Assembly (NCBI GenBank): GCA_902792635.1
Contig: CADBAG010000011.1
Location: forward strand, 27,683-91,682
Reading direction: 5' to 3'
Length of the DNA stretch: 64,000 nucleotides
Source of the DNA: an uncultured Prevotellaceae bacterium
GTDB taxonomy: Bacteria > Bacteroidota > Bacteroidia > Bacteroidales > Bacteroidaceae
The notes under the pieces are model-generated. The model was given only the letters and a program-made list of their open reading frames with translations, did no database searches and was not told the DNA's origin. Positions 37,518 through 46,737 of this stretch are shown here, one piece after another. The first letter of the stretch is position 1. Each line of letters starts with the position of its first letter. Position numbers and translations under genes: made by a program.

Positions 37518-37598
37518 CGTATGGGCGGCCCTTGTGGCCGTCCTATGAGGCTGATTGATGCTATAAACAATAGGGCGGCCACAAGGGCCGCCCCTACG
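37518..37598. repeat. Paired GGGCGGCC palindromes (family C)
   Basis: Left palindrome 37518-37547 and right palindrome 37569-37598 in inverted orientation, each GGGCGGCC-(C)TTGT-GGCCG(C/T)CC. It abuts the C1 peptidase stop at 37599. Confidence 0.75.
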
Positions 37599-39026
37599 TT
37601 ATTCGTCATTGCCAAACAGCGGGTCCTCTGGCATGACCTCTGTAGGCTTCTGATCAAACTCTTTGAGCAGCTGCTCGGGGACATACTCTTTGTCGACGAC
37701 GAGGCGGAACATATACTCGTTGAACCAGCGGTTTGTCATGATGAGGCAGCCCTGATAGCCGTAGGAGGCGCCCCAGGAGTTCTCTACTTCCCATTTCAAT
37801 GGCTTGCCGGCAGCATCGAGGTCGACAGCAGTGAGTGTCATGGCGTGAGTAGATCCACTGTCGAAGGTGGAGATACGATCAGCCTTGTTCATCGGGAAGG
37901 AGGTGGAGAAGAGAGTGCCGTAGTCGTAGTTGTCAGTGTCGAGGAAGCCTGTCTTGCGGTCGAGTTGCTTGCCGACATCATAGCTCGAATAGAGTTTGTG
38001 GCCGGCTTTGAGAGAAGTGATGGCGAGCTGTGCGATGTCGTCCATCGGGAGGTTGAGATACTTCCAGTTGTGGCCGTCGTAGACGTGACGGTCGTATTCA
38101 ACCTCGTAGGTCTTGTGATAGGGTCGGCGCGGGTCGTTCATGACCATGATGAATGAACCGTTGAGGGGCTTGCCAACAGTCTCGGCATAGAACGACTGCG
38201 GGGTATAGGTCTTCGTGAGCAATGCCTTTCCGTCCTTGTCACGGAAGGTGTAAGAGAATGTCTTGACAGGCTCTCCGAGTGTCAGGGCGAGCATGTGATA
38301 GATCGTGCTGAGCTGTTCCGTCTTCCGTGCACGGATCTGTGCAGTGCTCTTGCCTGTTGCTACCATACGACGGAGCTCAAGGCCATACTCGCGGAGTTTC
38401 GAGGAGACGAGCTTCGACATACGCGAAGTATTGTCGGAGCTATAGGTCTCCGGCATGACGCTCATCGGCACGAGGCCGTACTTCTCCGTGAGGTCAGCGA
38501 TGCCACAGAACGTGCCGCCGTCGTTGATGGGGTTCTTGAAGAAGAACTGCACGCGCGTGTCGTCCATCGGCTTCTTGGCGTTGTCGATGGTGCCCTGCAG
38601 CATGAGGTTTGCCTTCTCGAGCTGGTCGTAGAAAAAGAGGTAAGCCTGGGAGAACTCAACAGTGGCACCGTGGAGGGCGTCGGTAGTGTCGGTGGAGGCA
38701 TGCTGCTTGGCGAAGTTGGCACGGAGGACGTTGAGCCCTGAGAACATCCAGCAGCGGCCGGAGCTCTGCTGGTCGTGGATGCTCTGCTTCGGGGTCTTGA
38801 CGGAGAACGTCGTTGTCATCGTGGCAGCGTTGCGGTAGTTCTTCGCGAGGTCGTCGATCTTGTTCTGTGCGATGGCGTTGGCAAGAGCGCGGTCAGCGGC
38901 AGAGGAGGGCTGACTGCTAACGATCTGACTGAGCTGGGCAGCAGAGATGCCGCCACTGGGCGTGGTCTTCTGTGCCGACAGAGAGGTAGCGGCAAGAAGG
39001 AGTAAGGAGGTAAAGATGTATTTCAT
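37599..39026 (-). CDS. Exported C1-family cysteine peptidase (bleomycin hydrolase type)
   Basis: 475 aa from the ATG at 39026; an in-frame GTG 12 nt upstream lies in the repeat and is unlikely. Signal peptide MKYIFTSLLLLAATSLSAQ. Catalytic Cys in QQSSGRCWMFSGLN, His in SGSTHAMTLTAV, Asn in WEVENSWGASYG. Close in size and motifs to C1B aminopeptidases. It differs clearly from the partial peptidase at 2-1204 (GRCWMF versus GTCWDF). A family B element with a G-rich leader lies 6 nt upstream of the ATG, with a -7 box inside it. Confidence 0.9.
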   Translation of the reverse strand: MKYIFTSLLLLAATSLSAQKTTPSGGISAAQLSQIVSSQPSSAADRALANAIAQNKIDDLAKNYRNAATMTTTFSVKTPKQSIHDQQSSGRCWMFSGLNVLRANFAKQHASTDTTDALHGATVEFSQAYLFFYDQLEKANLMLQGTIDNAKKPMDDTRVQFFFKNPINDGGTFCGIADLTEKYGLVPMSVMPETYSSDNTSRMSKLVSSKLREYGLELRRMVATGKSTAQIRARKTEQLSTIYHMLALTLGEPVKTFSYTFRDKDGKALLTKTYTPQSFYAETVGKPLNGSFIMVMNDPRRPYHKTYEVEYDRHVYDGHNWKYLNLPMDDIAQLAITSLKAGHKLYSSYDVGKQLDRKTGFLDTDNYDYGTLFSTSFPMNKADRISTFDSGSTHAMTLTAVDLDAAGKPLKWEVENSWGASYGYQGCLIMTNRWFNEYMFRLVVDKEYVPEQLLKEFDQKPTEVMPEDPLFGNDE

Positions 39027-39032
39027 AAGCGA

Positions 39033-39221
39033 CCCCACCCCGGCCCTCCCCTGCAGGGAGGAAGCGGGAGTGGAAATTTTAAATTGATTGATTAATAATA
39101 TTGCAAAGGTAGTGAAAATTAAATGATTAAAAGAATGAAAGGAGGGGAAAAAGCCTTGTTGTTCCTACGGTGGTAATCTACCCCTCCCCTGAATGGGGGA
39201 GGGGAGGGGGTGGGGCCTTTA
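39033..39221. repeat. Family B G-rich inverted-end element between C1 peptidase and dxs
   Basis: Left end GACCCCACCCCGGCCCTCCC from 39031, right end CCCCTCCCCTGAATGGGGG... to GGTGGGGCC at 39218. G-tract motif on the plus strand at 39195-39215 (G5-A-G4-A-G5-T-G4) and on the minus strand at 39033-39051. The AT-rich core holds the minus-strand promoter at 39104-39111. Confidence 0.7.
39104..39111 (-). promoter_or_regulatory. -7 box of the C1 peptidase, inside the family B element
   Basis: Minus-strand TACCTTTG, exact consensus, 77 nt before the ATG at 39026. Transcription from it would put the G-tract motif in the mRNA leader. Confidence 0.6.
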
Positions 39222-39260
39222 TTTTTTTGCCTTTGTTAGCGTTAGTTGCCGAGAATTGTG

Positions 39261-39268
39261 TAACTTTG
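39261..39268 (+). promoter_or_regulatory. -7 box of dxs operon promoter
   Basis: TAACTTTG, exact consensus, 43 bp before the dxs ATG and just outside the family B element. Confidence 0.65.
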
Positions 39269-39311
39269 CAAAAAATTGGCTGTGACGGCCTTAACGTATG
39301 AACATTCATTG

Positions 39312-41225
39312 ATGGATGAGAAGCAATATTCACTCCTGAGCCGCATCGACTATCCAGCGGACCTGCGGAAACTGCGTGTTGAGCAGTTGCCCGAGGTATG
39401 CAAGGAACTGCGGCAGGACATCATAGAAGAGGTGTCGGTGAACCCTGGACATCTCGCCTCGAGTCTTGGCGTGGTGGAGCTGACAGTGGCGCTTCACTAC
39501 GTCTTCAACACGCCTGATGACCGTATCGTCTGGGACGTGGGGCATCAGGCTTATGGGCATAAGATCCTCACAGGTCGCCGGGACCAGTTCTGCACGAACA
39601 GGCAGTTCGGCGGCATCCGCCCGTTCCCCACACCGTTGGAGAGCGAGTATGACACGTTCACATGTGGACATGCATCGAATAGCATCTCCGCGGCTCTCGG
39701 TATGGCTGTGGCTGCGAAGAAGACGGGGCATGACAACCGGCACGTCGTGGCGGTCATCGGTGACGGTGCCATGAGTGGCGGCCTGGCCTTCGAGGGACTG
39801 AACAACGTGTCTTCGACGCCGAACGACATGCTCATCATCCTCAACGATAACGATATGTCGATCGACCGTGCTGTGGGAGGCATGGAGCAGTATCTCATCA
39901 ACCTCGATGTCAATGCCACGTATAACAAGTTGCGTTTCAAAGCATCGCAGTGGCTCCACGGCAAGGGTTATCTCAACGACGACAGGCGGAAGGGAATCAT
40001 CCGACTCAATAATGCCCTGAAGAGTGCGCTGACCCATCAGCAGAACATGTTCGAAGGCATGAACATCCGTTACTTCGGACCATTCGACGGACACGATGTT
40101 GAGAACCTCGTTCATATCCTCCGCCAGATCAAGGACATGAAAGGTCCGAAACTCCTCCATCTGCATACCATCAAAGGCAAGGGTTACGCTCCTGCGGAGA
40201 AGAATGCCACGGTGTGGCATGCTCCGGGGAAGTTCGACGTTGCCACAGGCCAGCGTATCGCTGAAGGAACGGCACAACAGCCATTGAAATATCAGGAGGT
40301 TTTCGGTAAGACACTCTTAGAGTTAGCTAAGCAGAACCCGCGTATCGTCGGTGTGACGCCCGCAATGCCTACTGGTTGCTCAATGAACATCATGATGAAG
40401 GAGATGCCGGACAGGGTCTTCGATGTCGGTATCGCCGAGGGCCATGCTGTGACTTTCTCCGGTGGTATGGCGAAAGATGGTCTGCAGCCGTTCTGTAATA
40501 TCTACAGTGCCTTCGCCCAGCGTGCTTACGACAATATCATCCATGATCTCGCTATATTGAATCTCCCTGTCGTGCTCTGTCTCGACAGGGCGGGTCTCGT
40601 TGGTCAGGACGGACCGACTCACCATGGTGTCTTCGACATGGCGGCACTGCGCCCTATCCCGAATCTTACTATCTCCTCGCCGATGAACGAGCATGAGTTG
40701 CGCCGACTGATGTATACGGCACAGTTGCCGGGCAAGGGCACCTTCGTCATCCGGTATCCACGTGGACGTGGCGTGTTGCCAGCCGATGAGTGGAGCTGTC
40801 CGCTCGAAGAAGTCAAGGTCGGTACCGGAAGGAAGATTCACGACGGGTCGGAGCTCGCGGTGATCACCATCGGGCCCATCGGCAACGATGTCGAGACCGT
40901 TATCAAAGAGATAGAGGCTGCTGACCCTGCCAAGGTAGGAAAGGTCGCCCATTATGATCTGCGGTTCCTCAAACCCCTCGACGAGCATCTCCTCACAGAG
41001 GTCGGTGAACGGTTCGGGAAAATCATCACTGTGGAAGATGGGGTGCGCGACGGCGGTATGGGCTCCGCCGTCCTCGAATGGATGTCGGACAACGGCTATA
41101 AGCCTATGATCCTGCGGATGGGCTTGCCCGACAGGTTCGTGGAGCACGGCACCATAGACGAGTTGCGTCGTGTGTGCGGTATGGACAACGACGCGCTACG
41201 CGAAGAGATCGAGGCTTTATTATGA
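39312..41225 (+). CDS. dxs: 1-deoxy-D-xylulose-5-phosphate synthase
   Basis: TPP enzyme joining pyruvate and glyceraldehyde 3-phosphate, first step of the MEP isoprenoid route. 637 aa from the ATG at 39312 (a TTG 36 nt upstream lies at the expected transcription start). Motifs: [10 protein letters not shown], the TPP/Mg site GDGAMSGG...NDNDMSI, and [15 protein letters not shown] with the family's conserved residues. Its products feed menaquinone, undecaprenyl carriers and MiaA. trkA follows after 10 bp. Confidence 0.96.
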   Translation: MDEKQYSLLSRIDYPADLRKLRVEQLPEVCKELRQDIIEEVSVNPGHLASSLGVVELTVALHYVFNTPDDRIVWDVGHQAYGHKILTGRRDQFCTNRQFGGIRPFPTPLESEYDTFTCGHASNSISAALGMAVAAKKTGHDNRHVVAVIGDGAMSGGLAFEGLNNVSSTPNDMLIILNDNDMSIDRAVGGMEQYLINLDVNATYNKLRFKASQWLHGKGYLNDDRRKGIIRLNNALKSALTHQQNMFEGMNIRYFGPFDGHDVENLVHILRQIKDMKGPKLLHLHTIKGKGYAPAEKNATVWHAPGKFDVATGQRIAEGTAQQPLKYQEVFGKTLLELAKQNPRIVGVTPAMPTGCSMNIMMKEMPDRVFDVGIAEGHAVTFSGGMAKDGLQPFCNIYSAFAQRAYDNIIHDLAILNLPVVLCLDRAGLVGQDGPTHHGVFDMAALRPIPNLTISSPMNEHELRRLMYTAQLPGKGTFVIRYPRGRGVLPADEWSCPLEEVKVGTGRKIHDGSELAVITIGPIGNDVETVIKEIEAADPAKVGKVAHYDLRFLKPLDEHLLTEVGERFGKIITVEDGVRDGGMGSAVLEWMSDNGYKPMILRMGLPDRFVEHGTIDELRRVCGMDNDALREEIEALL

Positions 41226-41235
41226 AGGCATTACT

Positions 41236-42630
41236 ATGAAAATTATCATTACCGGCGCGTACGCCATCGGAACACATCTTGCCCGTTTGCTCTCACGCAA
41301 CCAGGAGGAGATCACGATCATCGATGATGACCAGGACCGCCTTGACAAGATTGGGGCCGACTATGACTTGCTGACGCTCTGCGGGTCACCCTCGAGCCTG
41401 AAAACACTGCGGGAGGCGGGCACAGCCAATGCTGATCTTTTCATTGCTGTGTCTCCCGACGAGAATGAGAATATCAACAGTTGTATCCTCGCCCATGCCC
41501 TGCACGCGAAGAAGACCGTGGCAAAGGTCAACGACGCGGAGTATGTGGAGGAGGATGTCCGACAGTTCTATAAGGATCTCGGTGTCGATGTGCTCATCTA
41601 CCCGGAGATCCTCGCAGCGAAGGAAATCAACAACGGTCTGAAGATGTCGTGGGTGCGGCAGCGCTGGGATGTCCATGGTGGTGCCCTGGTGATGCTCGCC
41701 ATCAAACTGCGCGACAACTGTAAGATTTTGAACCAGCCGTTGAAGGACCTCTGCGGTCCCGACGACCCCTATCATATCGTTGCCATTAAGCGCGGAAGAG
41801 AGACGATCATCCCTGGCGGTAACGATGAGCTTCACTGCTTCGACCTCGCTTACTTCATGACGACGAAGCAGTATATCCCTTATATCCGAGAGATCACGGG
41901 CAAGACGGGCTATGTCGACGTGCGCAACGTGATGTTCATGGGCGGCGGTATGACGGCCGTGCGGGCCTTGCAGAGCATGCCGGAGTATATGCATGCGAAG
42001 ATCATTGAGGTCGATCCTGACCGATGTGAGGAACTGAACCAACTCATCGAGGACAAGACGCTCGTCATCGAGGGTGACGCGCGTGACACGGCGCTCCTCG
42101 AGGATGAAGGCATCAAGAACACGCAGGCTTTTGTCGCCCTCACGGGAAACGCGGAGACAAATATCCTCGCCTGTCTCACGGCTAAGCGCCTCGGCGTAAG
42201 AAAGACGGTGGCAGACGTGGAGAACCTCGACTACGTGTCGATGGCGGAGAGCCTCGATATCGGTACGATTATCAACAAGAAAGCCATCGCGGCGAGCCGT
42301 ATCTATCAGGTCATGCTCGATGCTGACGTGCTCAATGTAACATTCCTCATGTCAGCCAATGCTGATGTGGCGGAGTTTGTGGCGAAGGAAGACTCTAAGG
42401 TGACGAAGATGACAGTGCGTGACCTTCGGTTGCCACAGGATGTGACGATCGGCGGTCTGGTGCGTGGCGACAAGGGAATGCTGGTCAATGGTAACACGCA
42501 GATAGAGGCAGGCGATCATGTTGTCGTGTTCTGTCATGGGGTAAATATGAAGGTGTTGGAGCGGTTCTTTAATTCACCGCGGAAAATCGAGGCTATCGGG
42601 AGAGATCTCCTCAACCGTTTATCGTTATAA
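41236..42630 (+). CDS. trkA: Trk potassium system NAD-binding regulator TrkA
   Basis: 464 aa from the ATG at 41236. Two RCK units, each with TrkA_N and TrkA_C: first Rossmann loop GAYAIGTHLARLL with acidic EEITIIDDD, second from about residue 230 (VMFMGGGMTAVRAL, IIEVDPDRCEELN). The first loop departs from the usual GxGxxG (G-A-Y-A-I-G). Gates the TrkH channel encoded next. Its stop codon lies in a 16-bp tandem repeat. Confidence 0.94.
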   Translation: MKIIITGAYAIGTHLARLLSRNQEEITIIDDDQDRLDKIGADYDLLTLCGSPSSLKTLREAGTANADLFIAVSPDENENINSCILAHALHAKKTVAKVNDAEYVEEDVRQFYKDLGVDVLIYPEILAAKEINNGLKMSWVRQRWDVHGGALVMLAIKLRDNCKILNQPLKDLCGPDDPYHIVAIKRGRETIIPGGNDELHCFDLAYFMTTKQYIPYIREITGKTGYVDVRNVMFMGGGMTAVRALQSMPEYMHAKIIEVDPDRCEELNQLIEDKTLVIEGDARDTALLEDEGIKNTQAFVALTGNAETNILACLTAKRLGVRKTVADVENLDYVSMAESLDIGTIINKKAIAASRIYQVMLDADVLNVTFLMSANADVAEFVAKEDSKVTKMTVRDLRLPQDVTIGGLVRGDKGMLVNGNTQIEAGDHVVVFCHGVNMKVLERFFNSPRKIEAIGRDLLNRLSL

Positions 42631-42670
42631 GATGTTGTCATTATAAGATGTTGTCATTATAAGATAATGA
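42625..42670. repeat. 16-bp tandem repeat, 2.9 copies, between trkA and trkH
   Basis: Unit TTATAAGATGTTGTCA at 42625 and 42641, third partial copy from 42657. Contains the trkA stop and runs into the trkH start codon. Confidence 0.8.
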
Positions 42671-44130
42671 TCAATTATAGAATCATATTTAAGGTTCTTG
42701 GCACTCTTCTCTACAATGAGGCTATCTCCATGCTTCTCTGCATGGTCGTGGCGCTCTGCTATGAGGAGGATGACATCCTGCTCTTTGCGGCGTCGGCTAT
42801 CATCACGGTCTTCTTTGGTGCAATCTTACGGCTCTTCGGGCGGAAGGCGGAGAACCGGTTGTCTCGTCGTGATGCTTACCTCCTCGTGACCCTTGTGTGG
42901 GTCATCTACTCGCTCTTCGCCACATTGCCGTTCCTTCTTGGCGGTTATCTGAGCAGTTTTACGGATGCTTATTTTGAAGCGATGTCCGGCTTCTCGACGA
43001 CAGGTGCGACGATCATCGACGATGTCGAGGCACTGCCGCATGGCATCCTCACGTGGCGCTCACTGACGCAGTGGGTCGGCGGTCTGGGTATCGTGTTCAC
43101 GGTCATCGCCCTCATTCCTTCCGTGGCGGGAGGCAGCGGGAGCATCCGCGTCTTCGGTGCCGAGTCGACGGGGCCGATCAAGACAAAGCTGCAGCCGAGG
43201 CTCTCCACAAGCGTTCGCTATATCTGGTTCGTATATCTTGCTCTTAGTGTATCTTGCTGCTTGTGTTACAAGGTCTTCGGCATGAACTGGTTTGACGCAG
43301 CCAATTTCACGATGTCATCGGTGGCAACGGGTGGATTCTCGACATATAACGATTCTACGGAGTATTTCCATTCGCCGGCATTGGAGTATATTACAACGTT
43401 CTTCTGTTTTCTCTCCGGCACAAATTTCACCTTATTATATATGGCGTTCTTCAAACGGAAATGGAAGAACTTGTTCAAGGATTCCGAGTTCCGCTTTTAT
43501 CTCATCGTTGTGGCTTTGGCAACGGTGTTCATCATGTGTGAACTCATCTTCCGCAACCACTATGCCATAGAGCATGCGTTCCGCTCCGCTGTCTTCCAGG
43601 TGGTGTCGTTCATCTCCACGACGGGACTGTTCAACGATAACGCGGCACTGTGGCCACATGTGACGTGGGTCGTCCTCGCCGTATTGATGTTCTTCGGTGC
43701 CTGCTCGGGTTCTACGACGGGTGGACTGAAATGTGTGCGGTGTGTGATGATTCTCAAGGTGCTGAAGAACGAACTGGTGCAGCGCCTCCATCCTAATGCT
43801 GTACTGCCGCTGAAGATCAGCGGGAACAATATCCCTGACAAGCAGCGGGTATCGCTCTTAGCGTTCGTCGCAGCGTATCTCTTGCTGTTTTTCATCTTTG
43901 CCTTCGTCATCATTGCGGCGGGTGTGGACAACACCAATGCCATCACAATATGTCTGAGTTGTCTGAGTAATGTAGGTCCGACGCTCGGTACGGAGATTGG
44001 GCCTACGATGTCATGGTCGCAGTTGCCTGATTTCATCAAGTGGTTCTGCTCGTTCATGATGCTCGTCGGCCGTCTTGAGATCTTCACCGTTATGGTGGTG
44101 CTGACCCCGGAGTTCTGGAGAAAGAACTAA
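42667..44130 (+). CDS. trkH: Trk potassium uptake protein TrkH
   Basis: 487 aa with 8-10 membrane helices. Selectivity-filter loops of the four M-P-M units: SGFSTTGATI, SSVATGGFST, STTGLF and LSNVGPTLGTE. Forms the K+ channel controlled by TrkA. Follows trkA by 36 bp. Co-transcription with dxs is likely from the spacing. Confidence 0.94.
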   Translation: MINYRIIFKVLGTLLYNEAISMLLCMVVALCYEEDDILLFAASAIITVFFGAILRLFGRKAENRLSRRDAYLLVTLVWVIYSLFATLPFLLGGYLSSFTDAYFEAMSGFSTTGATIIDDVEALPHGILTWRSLTQWVGGLGIVFTVIALIPSVAGGSGSIRVFGAESTGPIKTKLQPRLSTSVRYIWFVYLALSVSCCLCYKVFGMNWFDAANFTMSSVATGGFSTYNDSTEYFHSPALEYITTFFCFLSGTNFTLLYMAFFKRKWKNLFKDSEFRFYLIVVALATVFIMCELIFRNHYAIEHAFRSAVFQVVSFISTTGLFNDNAALWPHVTWVVLAVLMFFGACSGSTTGGLKCVRCVMILKVLKNELVQRLHPNAVLPLKISGNNIPDKQRVSLLAFVAAYLLLFFIFAFVIIAAGVDNTNAITICLSCLSNVGPTLGTEIGPTMSWSQLPDFIKWFCSFMMLVGRLEIFTVMVVLTPEFWRKN

Positions 44131-44135
44131 GAGCC

Positions 44136-44325
44136 CCACCTAACGGCCCTACCCCGGGCCCCTCCCCCACTCAGGGGAGGGGGCTGATTACCACCGTAGG
44201 AACAAATAACTTCAAAATTATTAAATAGAGAACAAAATACATTATTAACAATTTAAAATTACCCCAATAACCTCTTGGAAGTAATTAACCCCTCCCCTGG
44301 ATGGGGGAGGGGAGGGGGTGGGGCC
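44136..44325. repeat. Family B G-rich inverted-end element between trkH and manA
   Basis: Left end GCCCCACCTAACGGCCC..., right end CCCCTCCCCTGGATGGGGG... to GGTGGGGCC. The right end has G5-A-G4-A-G5-T-G4 at 44303-44323, 8 nt before the manA ATG. The AT-rich core closely matches the core of the inverted copy at 46534-46712 (about four bases in five by eye). Confidence 0.75.
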
Positions 44326-44331
44326 TTGATT

Positions 44332-45294
44332 ATGCGCGCATTACGATTCAAACCATTACTAAAGCAGACACTGTGGGGTGGCAACAAGATCATCCCGTTC
44401 AAACATCTGAACTCCGACCTCGAGAATGTTGGAGAGAGTTGGGAGATCTCCGGTGTGCCGGGGAATGAGACCGTCGTCAGTGGCGGTGAGTATGATGGCA
44501 GAAAACTCAGTGAGGTCGTCGGGATCTTCAAGGAGAAGCTTATCGGTGAAGCTAACTACAAGAAGTACGGCAATGAGTTCCCACTGCTCATCAAGTTTAT
44601 CGATGCCCAGCAGCCGTTGTCTATCCAGGTCCATCCTACGGATGAGATCGCTCACAAGCTCGGCTATGAGCGTGGCAAGACAGAGATGTGGTATGTCATG
44701 AAGTCGGACGATGATGCAAACATGCTCGTGGGTCTCCGCAAGCAGATCACGCCGGAGCAGTATGCCAAGATGGTGGAGGACGGCACGATTGTCGATGCCC
44801 TTGGCCATTACAATGTGAAAGAAGACGACTGCTTCTTCCTTCCCTCGGGCCGTATCCACGCCATCGGCAAAGGCTGTTTCCTCTGTGAGATTCAGCAGAC
44901 GTCGGATGTAACCTTCCGTATCTATGACTTCAAGCGTAAAGACAAGAACGGCAACTATCGCCAACTGCATACGAAAGAGGCGGCACTGAGCATCAACTAT
45001 CAAGTGCTGCCCGATTACCGCCAGTCGTATGTGCCGGAGAAGAACCGCGGCGTGTCGCTTGTACAGTGCCCGTTCTTCAGTACATTCGTTTATGATATTG
45101 ATAAGCCGCTGACCCTCGATGTTGAGGCTCTCGACTCGTTTTTTATCACCATCGTTGTCGCTGGAGAGGGATCGTTCACAGATGATGAAGGGAACGTCTA
45201 TGAGGTTTCCGCTGGCGACTCCCTCCTTTTCCCTGCCACGACAAAAGAGATCAAGGCAGAGGGTAGGATGAAGTTCCTTGAAAGCTATGCATAG
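44332..45294 (+). CDS. manA: Mannose-6-phosphate isomerase, class I
   Basis: Zinc enzyme interconverting fructose 6-phosphate and mannose 6-phosphate, the entry to GDP-mannose. 320 aa from the ATG at 44332; a longer frame starting at 44275 would only translate the G-rich repeat (PGWGRGGGG) and was rejected. Zinc ligands appear in IQVHPTDEIAH and the following Glu (KTEMWY), with a His in SGRIHAIGKG. Short relative to fungal or enteric ManA, like other bacterial ~320-aa forms. A family B repeat lies directly upstream and downstream. Confidence 0.93.
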   Translation: MRALRFKPLLKQTLWGGNKIIPFKHLNSDLENVGESWEISGVPGNETVVSGGEYDGRKLSEVVGIFKEKLIGEANYKKYGNEFPLLIKFIDAQQPLSIQVHPTDEIAHKLGYERGKTEMWYVMKSDDDANMLVGLRKQITPEQYAKMVEDGTIVDALGHYNVKEDDCFFLPSGRIHAIGKGCFLCEIQQTSDVTFRIYDFKRKDKNGNYRQLHTKEAALSINYQVLPDYRQSYVPEKNRGVSLVQCPFFSTFVYDIDKPLTLDVEALDSFFITIVVAGEGSFTDDEGNVYEVSAGDSLLFPATTKEIKAEGRMKFLESYA

Positions 45295-45503
45295 ACCCCA
45301 CCTCTAACCCCTCCCCTTCAGGGAGGGGGAAGAACATACCTAATGCACTGAGAAGAGGGCCCTCCAAAACAAAAAAGGTGTCTGAAAGCACCGAAAAGAA
45401 GAAGGCCCGAAAACAATTTAAGGCGATCCAATGGGGTCGCCTTATATTGTTTTCGGGTATAACAGTCCCCCTCCCTGAAGGGGAGGGGTTGGGGGTGGGG
45501 TCT
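45295..45503. repeat. Family B-like inverted-end element between manA and recA
   Basis: Ends GACCCCACCTCTAACCCCTC (45293 on) and ...GGGGTTGGGGGTGGGGTC (to 45502) are inverted. Right end carries G4-A-G4-TT-G5-T-G4 at 45480-45500. The core holds a strong hairpin (45406-45457) and a smaller one, GGTGTCTGAAAGCACC. Confidence 0.65.
45406..45457. terminator. Strong hairpin between convergent manA and recA
   Basis: CCCGAAAACAAT (45406-45417) pairs with ATTGTTTTCGGG (45446-45457), and AGGCGA (45421-45426) with TCGCCT (45437-45442). Likely a two-way terminator for the two converging genes. Confidence 0.65.
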
Positions 45504-45515
45504 GTATCTCCTTCC

Positions 45516-46529
45516 TTATTCCGCTTTAATTTTCTCCATGATCTGCTTCTCGATCTCGTCGCAGAGCTCGGGGTTGTCCTTGAGCAGCTGCATCGTGGCG
45601 TCACGACCCTGACCGAGCTTCGAGCCGTTGTAAGAGAACCAACTGCCGCTCTTGCCGACGATGTCGTGCTCCACACCGAGGTCGAGGATCTCACCGACAC
45701 GGTTGATACCCTGTCCAAAGAGAATGTCAAACTCAGCCTTGCGGAAAGGAGGAGCGACCTTATTCTTCACGACCTTCACGCGCACATGGTTACCATAGAC
45801 GTTGTCACCGTCTTTCAGTGTCGTCACACGACGGATGTCGAGGCGTACGCTCGAATAGAACTTCAGGGCGTTACCACCTGTCGTTGTCTCAGGGTTACCG
45901 AACATTACTCCGATCTTCTCACGCAACTGGTTGATGAAGATGCAGCATGTGTTTGTCTTTGAGATCGTGGCGGTGAGCTTACGCAGTGCCTGACTCATCA
46001 AGCGAGCCTGGAGGCCGACGGCGGAGTCGCCCATGTCACCCTCAATTTCTTTCTTCGGCGTAAGAGCTGCCACGGAGTCGACGACGAGGATGTCGATGGC
46101 TGACGAGGAGATGAGCTGGTCTGCGATCTGCAGTGCCTGCTCACCGTTGTCAGGCTGTGAGATCCAGAGGTTGTCGACATCGACGCCGAGTTTCTCGGCA
46201 TAGAAACGGTCGAAGGCATGCTCAGCGTCGATGAACGCAGCGATGCCGCCTTGCTTCTGTGCCTCTGCGATGGCTGTGATGGCGAGTGTCGTCTTACCGG
46301 ACGATTCAGGACCGTAGATCTCAATGATACGGCCACGTGGGTAGCCGCCTACACCGAGGGCGAGATCCAGGCCGATGGATCCCGTGGGGATGACATCGAC
46401 GTTCTCTACTACTTCGTCGCCCATCCTCATGATGGATCCTTTACCGAAGTCTTTTTCTATCTTACTCATTGCGGCTTGCAGGGCTTTGAGCTTCGCCTGC
46501 TTCTCCGCGGATTGATCTGTATCTGCCAT
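45516..46529 (-). CDS. recA: Recombinase RecA
   Basis: 337 aa from the ATG at 46529. Walker [50 protein letters not shown] and the C-terminal [11 protein letters not shown] region identify RecA. An in-frame upstream ATG at 46559 would add [10 protein letters not shown], which is just translated repeat, so the shorter form is chosen. The G-rich end of a family B element lies 7 nt upstream of the ATG, in the place of a ribosome-binding site. No TAnnTTTG box is seen in the leader, so it may be transcribed from the dehydrogenase gene upstream. Confidence 0.96.
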   Translation of the reverse strand: MADTDQSAEKQAKLKALQAAMSKIEKDFGKGSIMRMGDEVVENVDVIPTGSIGLDLALGVGGYPRGRIIEIYGPESSGKTTLAITAIAEAQKQGGIAAFIDAEHAFDRFYAEKLGVDVDNLWISQPDNGEQALQIADQLISSSAIDILVVDSVAALTPKKEIEGDMGDSAVGLQARLMSQALRKLTATISKTNTCCIFINQLREKIGVMFGNPETTTGGNALKFYSSVRLDIRRVTTLKDGDNVYGNHVRVKVVKNKVAPPFRKAEFDILFGQGINRVGEILDLGVEHDIVGKSGSWFSYNGSKLGQGRDATMQLLKDNPELCDEIEKQIMEKIKAE

Positions 46530-46533
46530 ATTT

Positions 46534-46712
46534 GGGCCCCACCCCCGCCCCTCCCCCATCCAGGGGAGGGAGTAATTACTTTCAGGAGGTTATAGGGGAA
46601 TTTTTAAATTGTTAATAATGTTATTGTTCTCTATATAATTAATATGTAGTTCTTTGTTCCTACGGTAGTAATCTGCCCCTCCCCTGGATGGGGGAGGGGA
46701 GGGGGTGGGGCC
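46534..46712. repeat. Family B G-rich inverted-end element upstream of recA
   Basis: Ends GGCCCCACCCCCGCCCCTCC (46535 on) and GGTGGGGCC (to 46712). Minus-strand motif G5-A-G4-C-G5-T-G4 at 46537-46557 and plus-strand motif G5-A-G4-A-G5-T-G4 at 46690-46710. Its reverse complement aligns along the whole core with the copy at 44136-44325. Confidence 0.75.
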
Positions 46713-46737
46713 GTCAGGGAACGCTTGGGCCGTCCGT

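Noticed and set aside
44275-44331. Upstream start for manA giving a PGWGRGGGG extension
   Set aside because: It only translates the family B repeat; the ATG at 44332 gives the normal ManA N-terminus. Same reasoning for recA (46559) and pflA (52919).
46534-46712. Target-site duplications around family B elements
   Set aside because: Flanks of the copies at 39 kb, 44 kb, 45 kb, 46 kb and 53 kb were compared by eye and show no matching direct repeats, so transposition is not shown for this family.
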